NCBI GenBank assembly: GCA_005888525.1
Contig: VBAB01000170.1
Span: forward strand, 1 to 11,280
Length of the DNA stretch: 11,280 bases
Direction: 5' to 3'
Source of the DNA: Alphaproteobacteria bacterium
GTDB lineage: Bacteria > Pseudomonadota > Alphaproteobacteria > Rhizobiales > Hyphomicrobiaceae
Of this stretch, positions 1 through 9,145 are shown one piece after another (the stretch's first letter is position 1; the number at the start of each line of letters is the position of its first letter). A model generated the notes under the pieces. That model saw only the letters and a list, made by a program, of their open reading frames with translations, was not told the origin of the DNA and ran no database searches. The position numbers and the translations under genes were made by a program.

Positions 1-131
1 AGAATCGTCAGCACCTGCACGATCCGCTCGGGCGCCACAACCAGCGTCAGCTCGCCCAGCGCGATCTGCTGGCGGGCGATGCTGCCCTCCAAGATAGCCT
101 CCACGTGCTTGGCCAGATCGACAAGCGCCAT
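1..131 (-). CDS. nuoC: NADH-quinone oxidoreductase subunit C, N-terminal part (cut by window edge)
   Basis: Only the first 43 or so codons are present; the rest lies beyond the left edge. The reading begins MALVDLAKHVEAILEG and continues to a stretch (LTLVVAPERIVQVLTI) typical of the N-terminus of the 30-kDa subunit of complex I, where the helix-strand start precedes the conserved core. NuoC belongs to the peripheral arm of the proton-pumping NADH:quinone oxidoreductase, next to NuoB and NuoD. Two in-frame ATGs compete. The one at 131 has an AGG 8 nt upstream. The one at 137 overlaps the preceding stop as ATGA but leaves only 2 nt to the same AGG, so I prefer 131. Either way the gene is translationally close-coupled to the ABM-fold gene upstream. 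Its position in a nuoA-nuoB operon supports the call, although the visible part is short. Confidence 0.82.
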   Translation of the reverse strand, partial: MALVDLAKHVEAILEGSIARQQIALGELTLVVAPERIVQVLTI

Positions 132-133
132 CG

Positions 134-451
134 TCATTGCCTGTCCGCCGCTTCCAGCAGCACCTCATAGTGGGTGGCAAAATCGTCGAACTCGCTCAGA
201 ATCGTCCTTGCGCCGGGATCCACGACGGCGCGCTCGGGCTTCGGTCCCGCAAACGATTTGATGGCGTCGATGGATGCCCATCGACTTATCACCAGGATCT
301 CGACGCGATCCCCGCGCTCGGCCTCACATACGCTCAAGCCCAGAAAGCCCTCGAGCTTGCGAAGCTGCGGCAACACCGCGCCTTTCACGTGCTCACGGTA
401 GGCACGCGCATTTCCGGGTCTCGCGTAGGCCACCCACGTGCGCACGATCAT
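134..451 (-). CDS. ABM-fold (antibiotic biosynthesis monooxygenase-like) small protein inside the nuo operon
   Basis: A 105-residue protein of the ABM superfamily, a ferredoxin-like alpha/beta barrel that normally works as a dimer. Visible hallmarks are the opening strand MIVRTWVAYA, the helix around residues 17-31, the strand ending in SRWAS (56-60), the helix DAIKSFAG (62-69), and a C-terminal strand HYEVL (94-98). Length matches single-domain members. The family holds quinol and polyketide monooxygenases and heme oxygenases of the IsdG type, but most members are uncharacterised and no catalytic residue can be assigned here, so the substrate is unknown. A GAGG lies about 10 nt before the chosen ATG. 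The gene follows the cupin gene after 59 nt and its stop touches the nuoC start, so it is almost certainly co-transcribed and coupled with complex I genes. It is not a standard nuo subunit. Confidence 0.75.
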   Translation of the reverse strand: MIVRTWVAYARPGNARAYREHVKGAVLPQLRKLEGFLGLSVCEAERGDRVEILVISRWASIDAIKSFAGPKPERAVVDPGARTILSEFDDFATHYEVLLEAADRQ

Positions 452-510
452 GCGTTTTCATCCTCGCCTAGTATTGCGCCGCAGGTCTGGAAGCCCGTCA
501 TGCATCCCGC

Positions 511-840
511 TCAATCCACAATGAACAGCTGCGCGCCCGTGGCGGTGCGCGACCGATGCGGCTCGCCGCCATCGGCCACCTGGTAGCTCATGCCGGGCTT
601 CAGCGTGAAGGATCGGCCGTCCTCCAGATCCGTATGCAACTCGCCCTCGACGCAGAAGAGGATATGCCCCTTCTCGCACCAATGGTCGGACATGTAGCCG
701 GGCGAATACTCCACCATCCTCACGCGGATGTCGCCGAACTGCCTCGTGCGCCAAGTCGCCACTCCGGTCTCGCCCTTGTGGGTGGTCGGCTCGACTGCAC
801 CCCAATTCGTGGTGCCGAAGGGGATGTTGGCCATGCGCAT
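511..840 (-). CDS. DHCW-motif cupin fold protein
   Basis: A 109-residue single-domain cupin of the family named for a D-H-C-W motif, seen here as DHWC at residues 52-55. A second histidine follows in KGHILF (His59), then EGELHT (64-70, His69) and a late PHRS (His95), giving the His set expected of a small metal-binding beta-barrel. The ending GAQLFIVD is the final barrel strand. No reaction has been established for this family to my knowledge, so a metal-dependent role is inference from fold only. Start choice: ATG at 840 has GAGG 7 nt upstream, and that GAGG overlaps the nuoB stop codon (TGAGG), a classic coupled arrangement; a second ATG two codons later is possible. It sits 9 nt after nuoB and before the ABM gene. 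Confidence 0.8.
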   Translation of the reverse strand: MRMANIPFGTTNWGAVEPTTHKGETGVATWRTRQFGDIRVRMVEYSPGYMSDHWCEKGHILFCVEGELHTDLEDGRSFTLKPGMSYQVADGGEPHRSRTATGAQLFIVD

Positions 841-849
841 GCGGGAGCC

Positions 850-1383
850 TCAGCGCTCGATGGTGCCGGTGCGGCGGATTTTGCGCTGCAGCAGCAGCAC
901 GCCGTAGACGAGCGCCTCTGCCGTCGGCGGGCAGCCCGGCACGTAGATGTCTACCGGCACGATGCGATCGCAGCCGCGCACCACGGAGTAGGAGTAGTGG
1001 TAGTAGCCGCCGCCGTTGGCGCAGCTGCCCATGGAGATGACGTAGCGCGGCTCGGGCATCTGGTCGTAGACCTTGCGCAGCGCCGGGGCCATCTTGTTGC
1101 ACAGCGTGCCGGCGACGATCATGACGTCGGACTGGCGCGGAGAGGCCCGCGGGGCGAAGCCGAAGCGCTCCAAGTCCCAGCGCGGCATGGAAGCCTGCAT
1201 CATCTCCACCGCGCAGCAGGCGAGCCCGAAGGTCATCCACATCAAAGAGCCCGTGCGGGCCCAGTTGATGAGGTCGTCCGTGGTGGTGACGAGGAAGCCC
1301 TTGTCGGCGAGCTTGTTCGAGACCTCGGTGAAATACGCTTCACCGGGTTTGACCAGTCCGGGCTTGGCAGCTTGCGCTGTCAT
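850..1383 (-). CDS. nuoB: NADH-quinone oxidoreductase subunit B
   Basis: A 177-residue protein matching NuoB/PSST, which carries iron-sulfur cluster N2, the last electron carrier before ubiquinone in complex I. The tandem cysteines Cys56-Cys57 (GLACCAVEM), Cys121 (GSCANGG) and Cys151 (PGCPP) are the four N2 ligands in standard spacing. The motifs [21 protein letters not shown] (73-93) and [12 protein letters not shown] (147-158) are essentially canonical, and length is normal. The N-terminal 30 residues are a variable extension typical of alphaproteobacteria. It lies 44 nt downstream of nuoA. Most of that spacer is a heptamer repeat array that also supplies the only purine-rich stretch (TAGGCAGAG) ahead of the ATG, so its ribosome binding site seems to be made in part from repeat sequence. 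Confidence 0.97.
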   Translation of the reverse strand: MTAQAAKPGLVKPGEAYFTEVSNKLADKGFLVTTTDDLINWARTGSLMWMTFGLACCAVEMMQASMPRWDLERFGFAPRASPRQSDVMIVAGTLCNKMAPALRKVYDQMPEPRYVISMGSCANGGGYYHYSYSVVRGCDRIVPVDIYVPGCPPTAEALVYGVLLLQRKIRRTGTIER

Positions 1384-1389
1384 CGTCTC

Positions 1390-1424
1390 TGCCTACTGCC
1401 GATTGCCCATTGCCGACTGCCCAT
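1390..1424. repeat. Five tandem 7-bp repeats (TGCCNAY) between nuoA and nuoB
   Basis: On the plus strand five heptamers follow each other without a gap, 35 bp in all, each TGCC followed by TAC, GAT, CAT, GAC, CAT. On the coding strand the unit reads RTNGGCA. The same unit recurs at 3183-3256. The array fills most of the 44-bp nuoA-nuoB spacer. All units point the same way, so no hairpin is expected. Heptamer tandem repeats of this kind resemble the short tandem repeated repetitive (STRR) families known from cyanobacteria; a link to those is analogy only. Confidence 0.85.
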
Positions 1425-1427
1425 CTG

Positions 1428-1793
1428 TCAATCCCACTCCAGCGCGCCCTTGCGCCACTCATAGATGAAGCCGATCGTCAGGATGCCCAGGAACACCATC
1501 ATCGACCAGAAGCCGAAGGCGCCGACGTCCTTGAACGCCACCGCCCACGGGAACAGAAAGGCAACCTCGAGGTCGAAGATGATGAAGAGGATCGACACCA
1601 GGTAAAAGCGTATGTCGAACTTCATGCGCGCGTCGTCGAAGGCGTTGAAGCCGCATTCGTAGGCGGAAACCTTCTCCGGGTCGGGGTTGCGCACGGCCAC
1701 CAGGAACGGCGCCACCATCAGCGCCAGCCCGATCACGAGCGCCACGCCGATGAACACGGCGAGCGGCAGGTAGTCCATGAGCAGTTGGTTCAT
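1428..1793 (-). CDS. nuoA: NADH-quinone oxidoreductase subunit A
   Basis: A 121-residue membrane subunit (ND3 homologue) of complex I. Three transmembrane helices are visible at about residues 8-34, 62-86 and 92-112. The loop between the first two holds the conserved AYECGF motif (44-49; Cys47 is the ND3-loop cysteine used to follow active/deactive states in mitochondria). [21 protein letters not shown] is the canonical second helix with its buried acidic residues. The same frame is open further upstream, but the ATG at 1793 starts the family-typical MNQLL-YLPLAVF and has GGGAG 7 nt upstream, so the longer reading is rejected. It is the first gene of the nuo operon, facing the divergent spacer 1794-2111. 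Confidence 0.95.
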   Translation of the reverse strand: MNQLLMDYLPLAVFIGVALVIGLALMVAPFLVAVRNPDPEKVSAYECGFNAFDDARMKFDIRFYLVSILFIIFDLEVAFLFPWAVAFKDVGAFGFWSMMVFLGILTIGFIYEWRKGALEWD

Positions 1794-2111
1794 GGGAAAG
1801 CTCCCGCACCGCAGCGGGCGCCGCAGTTCGCTCCTGAAAGCTGTTAACGCAAGCGATTGCCGGACGCAACCGTGCGGCAGCGTCGCACTTGCACGATATT
1901 CATCCCAGGTCCTGCGCGTCTCGGTGGGCCCGAAAGCCGTCACAACTACGGCCCAGCTCAAGTTCCCGGTATCGACACAAATGGCGCCTATGCCCCCAGC
2001 ATGGCCGTCGGTTCGATGCTGGCGGCCGTGCCTGCGGGGGACACGCGAACGAAGAGTGGGAGACATGCGCGTCGGCGCCACTTGTAGCAAGTCGTGTAGC
2101 AGAGAGGGCGC
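1794..2111. promoter_or_regulatory. Divergent intergenic region between nuoA and a plus-strand hypothetical gene
   Basis: This 318-bp stretch separates nuoA (leftward) from the gene at 2112 (rightward) and must hold the nuo promoter. I see no convincing gene. The best minus-strand match is TTGCGT (1864-1869) and TTAACA (1842-1847) with a 16-bp spacer, a weak sigma-70-like pair 49 bp from the nuoA start; it should be treated as a guess. No terminator or riboswitch was recognised. Confidence 0.35.
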
Positions 2112-2714
2112 ATGTACAGACCGAGCGGTATTGCCATTGTAACGGCGGGGTTGGCGGGGTTGGCGTTGTTCCACGTCATTTGGGGCCGCGACACGCGGCA
2201 GACCGAGACTTGGCTGCAGCTGGACGCGCCGACGTCCAGGGCGGCACTCGATTTCGGCACGACCTTTCTGTTGCATTCGGGGGCCTGGCGCGCGTGGGCC
2301 CCCGTCGAGGAGGAAGCGGTAAAGACGCCCGTCGCGCTGCCCGCGGCGGAAATGCCGGCCCACGTGGCGCCCGTGGCCGCAATGGCGCCCCACCGGAGCA
2401 CAGCGTCAATGCAGCAGACAGCGCGAGGGGAGCCCGGCACAGCCTTGCCCACCGTAGCGACCGGCTTCGTCACCTCTCCCGAGCCTGCTGCGGCCCTAGC
2501 GGCCAACGCCCCTACCCCGCCGATACCACCAGTCTCCGACGGGCGCATGACACTGGGGGGTCCGGAGGGCCGGGGCGCGCCTACCCCTACGCCTGCGGCG
2601 CCACCCGACCACCCCGCGCCGAGAACGCACGATCGCGCCTCCGAGGCCGACGCCGCGAGCGAAAACAAGTTCGGGCCCGCGATCTTCAAGCAGTTCGACG
2701 GAAAAGGCTCTTGA
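2112..2714 (+). CDS. Hypothetical membrane-anchored Pro/Ala-rich protein
   Basis: A 200-residue protein I do not recognise. It has a single hydrophobic segment near the N-terminus (about residues 7-24, [18 protein letters not shown]) with few charges before it, suggesting a signal anchor or uncleaved signal sequence that leaves the rest outside the cytoplasm. Residues 30-65 look foldable ([25 protein letters not shown]). Residues 70-180 are dominated by Pro, Ala, Thr and Gly and are probably disordered, as in cell-envelope spacer regions. The end is charged ([17 protein letters not shown]). ATG at 2112 is preceded by AGAGAGG at close spacing. It is the only plus-strand gene I accept. The opposite strand is open over the same span, but that frame begins inside tRNA-Asp, which argues against it. 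Function unknown. Confidence 0.55.
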   Translation: MYRPSGIAIVTAGLAGLALFHVIWGRDTRQTETWLQLDAPTSRAALDFGTTFLLHSGAWRAWAPVEEEAVKTPVALPAAEMPAHVAPVAAMAPHRSTASMQQTARGEPGTALPTVATGFVTSPEPAAALAANAPTPPIPPVSDGRMTLGGPEGRGAPTPTPAAPPDHPAPRTHDRASEADAASENKFGPAIFKQFDGKGS

Positions 2715-2813
2715 TAGAGACCGATCCGCGCCGTCGATGCGGAAAATAGCCTCGCCGGACGTGGAGAAAGTGTCATCAATGCGTGCAGCGACAGCCCAAG
2801 TGCTTTGAAATGA

Positions 2814-2890
<77 letters not shown>

Positions 2891-3097
2891 AATCCAAGTG
2901 CACGCCCGGCCGTGGCCGATGTGGGCGCGCTGTCACGAGGCGCCTCGTTTACGTGAGCGGGGTTGGCCCGTCAAGCGAACCCCGGCGCCGGCCGCCTCAC
3001 CGCACCGCGAACGGCGCCTGGTAGGGTCGCCCATAGGGAACGCCCGCCATGACCACGCCCGACGGCTTCAGGTGCACCTTGCCCTGCCGGGAGACGA

Positions 3098-3172
<75 letters not shown>

Positions 3173-3177
3173 GTGAG

Positions 3178-3256
3178 AAAAAGGCAGTAGGCAGCGGGCA
3201 AATAGGCAGTCGTGCGACATCGCTTCGCCACTGCCTACTGCCCATTGCCTACTGCC
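3178..3256 (-). terminator. Intrinsic terminator of the HU gene made from inverted heptamer repeats
   Basis: The arms are heptamer arrays in opposite orientation: RTNGGCA-type units at about 3183-3212 and TGCCNAY-type units at about 3229-3256. The outermost 11 bp (GCAGTAGGCAG-type) pair perfectly and the remainder pair with a few mismatches and one bulge, giving a stem of about 28-30 bp around a 16-nt loop. On the minus strand the stem is followed at once by TTTTT (3182-3178). It lies 63 bp beyond the HU stop and just before tRNA-Val, so it should separate the two transcripts. Confidence 0.7.
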
Positions 3257-3318
3257 CAAAACAAGAGGGCGCCCGCTCATTTCGCGCCGCGCCCGGGAAA
3301 AGCCACTAATGGACTGCC

Positions 3319-3591
3319 TCAGTTCAGCAGGTCCTTCAAATTCTTCGAGGCCTGGAACTTGGGCACCCGCGACGCCTTGAGCATCATCTCGACGCCCGTC
3401 TGCGGGTTGCGCGCCTTGCGCGCCTTGCGATTGGCGACCTTGAAGGTGCCGAAACCGGGGATGCGCACCTCCTGGCCGTCCTTCATGGTCTTCTCGATGT
3501 GCTTGATCACCGCCTCGACCGCAACTCCGGCCTTGTCCTTGGATAGCTCGGTCGCCTCCGCCACGGCGTCGATCAAATCCTTTTTGCTCAT
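3319..3591 (-). CDS. hup: HU-family DNA-binding protein
   Basis: A 90-residue HU/IHF-family protein, the exact usual length of bacterial HU. It begins MSKKDLIDAVAE with the helix-turn-helix dimer core, then GFGTFKVANRKARKARNPQTG (46-66), which contains the conserved beta-arm base and the R-NPQTG arm tip that intercalates into DNA, and ends VPKFQASKNLKDLLN. HU dimers bend and compact DNA and help replication and transcription. IHF subunits are less likely because of the HU-type arm and the genomic place next to lon, as for hupB in Escherichia coli. The same frame is open further upstream, but the ATG at 3591 gives the family start, with GAGG about 11 nt upstream. It has its own promoter (3692-3720) and terminator. 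Confidence 0.96.
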   Translation of the reverse strand: MSKKDLIDAVAEATELSKDKAGVAVEAVIKHIEKTMKDGQEVRIPGFGTFKVANRKARKARNPQTGVEMMLKASRVPKFQASKNLKDLLN

Positions 3592-3902
3592 CTCTACAGT
3601 CCTCGTGGTTGGGAAGAATGGGCCACGGCAAGATCGTCTTGGTCGTTCCCGGGGCCGACAATCGGCCGCTGCAGGAGCAACGGCGAGCGCGAAACAACGC
3701 CCAAAGACCACTGCCGTCAAGGGGAAATTGCGCGGAATCGCCTGATATTCCGGCAAATCCAGAGGGCATCAGGATGTTACTGAACGCGCATCAACAATGC
3801 GCGAGCACACGCATCTTCCACCGTCTGCGGATAGGCTCGCGAGCTGCACGGACGATCCTGCAACGACCCAAGGCGATGCGCTGGCCTGGTCAATTCTTCC
3901 GT
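3592..3902. other. Intergenic region between lon and the HU gene
   Basis: About 310 bp without a convincing gene. It carries the putative HU promoter and, further upstream, a small hairpin with 7-bp arms CGCGCAT/ATGCGCG (3785-3791 and 3797-3803) around a CAACA loop, of unknown role. Short open frames on the plus strand here show no recognisable protein features. Confidence 0.5.
3692..3720 (-). promoter_or_regulatory. Putative sigma-70 promoter of the HU gene
   Basis: On the minus strand CCCTTGACG gives a -35 TTGACG (3720-3715), then a 17-bp spacer and a TTGTTT -10-like hexamer (3697-3692). The -35 and the spacing are good, the -10 is weak as is common in alphaproteobacteria. It predicts a leader of roughly 95 nt before the HU ATG at 3591. 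Confidence 0.45.
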
Positions 3903-6413
<2,511 letters not shown>

Positions 6414-6857
6414 GGTCTTTCTCTTTCGCCGGTGTTCAGAGCCTTGGTACCATGCTTCGCCCGCTTGGGGTATTACACTAGAGTAAGGCCGACGCACGAT
6501 TGCACCGCTTTGTGGCCGCAAACCTGCTATCCCGTCTGCGGCCTGGTAACACGCTTAATTGCTGGATTGGCTAAGGCTCGTCATCGTCCAAAGATGGTGT
6601 GACATGTCAGCGCGTACAAGCGTCGCATCCATGCCACATCTACTGTCGATCTCCGCGTTCGTGGAAGTCGGGCAGGCAAGACTTGGACGGGCCGCCATCA
6701 TTCCTAATCGCGTGCCGCCTGCGTCCGCCGCCATGGTGCGTGAGGTCGAGCAAAGATGGGTAGCCGCGGGCCCTGGATCAAGTGATCCCTCCTCCACCCC
6801 GCGGAGCAGCACTAACAGAAAAGCCGCACCGCTCCAGTCCGGACTGATTAGCGTCGG
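6414..6857. promoter_or_regulatory. clpX-lon intergenic region
   Basis: 444 bp without a convincing gene; short frames on both strands (for example 6559-6861 plus and 6555-6812 minus) show no recognisable features. The lon promoter must lie here but I could not pick a clear sigma-70 or heat-shock sigma-32 match. Sixty bp before the lon ATG is the imperfect palindrome TTACACTAGAGTAA (6473-6486), a possible operator. Just after the clpX stop is a perfect 12-bp palindrome CAGTCCGGACTG (6835-6846) and then CTTTTC on the minus strand, a poor terminator candidate. A 6-bp inverted repeat GGATCA/TGATCC lies at 6775-6788. Confidence 0.4.
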
Positions 6858-8108
<1,251 letters not shown>

Positions 8109-8418
8109 CCGGTTCTCTCAAGCCCGCTGGTCGGGCCCTATTGGCAGTCGAACATTCTCCGTGAAGGACCGATCTCTCAGCCCTATTGCGCTGGAACTCG
8201 CTGACAGGGCTTCGGGGCTCGCTTGGAATCCTAGACCCAATCTGAGCATGCTAAAGGCGCCGAGATCAAGATTGGATTAACATCTCTTTCTGCAGCCGCC
8301 ACAAGCAGACTTCCCAAGCAACATAGTTGCCACGTCGCCACCACAGACCCCCCGCACCGCCTGGACCGGCTGCGGGACTGCCGGGCACATTCAATTGCCG
8401 TGCCAACGCTGCCGGTCT
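8109..8418. promoter_or_regulatory. clpP-clpX intergenic region
   Basis: 310 bp with no gene I can support. It holds an inverted repeat with 7-bp arms CCAATCT/AGATTGG (8237-8243 and 8269-8275, 25-bp spacer) and a small hairpin GCCCG/CGGGC (8122-8136) directly before the clpX ribosome binding site. A bulged GC hairpin near 8355-8380 lies after clpP but lacks a T-run, so it is not called a terminator. No strong promoter match was found; TTGATC around 8266 (minus) is the best -35-like element and has no good -10 partner. Confidence 0.4.
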
Positions 8419-9072
8419 TCAGCCTTGCACGGGCTTGGCAGGCGTCAGCATGGCCTCCGCCTCGTCGCGGCTTTTGATGACTTTGTCAATTATGCCAAAG
8501 TCTTTGGCCTGCTCGGCCGTCATGAAGTAATCCCGATCGAGTGTCTTATCGATTACTTCATAGGGTTTCTTGGTGTGCTTGACGTAGACTTCGTTGAGCC
8601 GCCGTTTCATTTTGATGATGTCTTCGGCGTGGCGCTCGATGTCGCTCGCCTGCCCGGAGAAGCCGCCCGAGGGCTGGTGCACCATGATGCGGGCGTTGGG
8701 CAGCGCGTAGCGCATGCCCGCGGTGCCGGCGGCAAGCAGCAGCGAGCCCATGGACGCAGCCTGACCGATGCACAAGGTGGCGATCGGCGAGCGGATGAAC
8801 TGCATGGTGTCGTAGATCGCCATGCCCGAGGTCACGATGCCCCCGGGCGAGTTGACATACATGGAGATCTCTTTCTTCGGGTTCTCGGACTCGCAGTAGA
8901 GCAGCTGCATGCAGATCGACGCGGCGACGTTGTCGTCGATCCCCCCGGTCACGAAGATGATGCGCTCCTTCAGCAGCCGCGACGGCAAGTCGTAGCCGCG
9001 CTCGCCCCGGTTGGTCTGCTCGACGACCATGGGCCAGAAGGTGTTGGTGATGGTGGAGACCGGGTCGGACAT
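8419..9072 (-). CDS. clpP: ATP-dependent Clp protease proteolytic subunit ClpP
   Basis: A 217-residue serine peptidase subunit that assembles as a double heptameric ring and degrades substrates fed by ClpX (or ClpA). The catalytic triad is visible as Ser107 (GQAASMGS), His132 (MVHQPSGG) and Asp181 (LDRDYFM), with the 25- and 49-residue intervals of E. coli ClpP. The axial-loop region and NSPGG (74-78, oxyanion region) are intact. Length is normal for the family, with a short leader of about 10 residues that may be processed. ATG at 9072 has AGGCG about 7 nt upstream. The gene follows tig after 73 bp with no terminator between, so the two are probably co-transcribed. Confidence 0.98.
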   Translation of the reverse strand: MSDPVSTITNTFWPMVVEQTNRGERGYDLPSRLLKERIIFVTGGIDDNVAASICMQLLYCESENPKKEISMYVNSPGGIVTSGMAIYDTMQFIRSPIATLCIGQAASMGSLLLAAGTAGMRYALPNARIMVHQPSGGFSGQASDIERHAEDIIKMKRRLNEVYVKHTKKPYEVIDKTLDRDYFMTAEQAKDFGIIDKVIKSRDEAEAMLTPAKPVQG

Positions 9073-9145
9073 GTTTGCGCCTATCTGTTCGCTTCCTGCC
9101 GCTGTAGGTGAGAGTGGGGTGGCGACGCACCGACTTCAAGCACGA

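Noticed and set aside
458..1240. Long Arg/His/Ala-rich minus-strand frame over nuoB and the cupin gene
   Set aside because: An off-frame shadow of nuoB and the cupin gene, both of which are firmly recognised.
1842..1869. Possible nuo promoter TTGCGT-16-TTAACA
   Set aside because: Both hexamers are poor and the spacing is short; kept only as a remark in the spacer entry.
2936..2947. Perfect 12-bp palindrome CGAGGCGCCTCG between the two tRNAs
   Set aside because: No loop, no adequate T-run and no neighbouring plus-strand transcript end that it would clearly serve; likely chance in GC-rich DNA.
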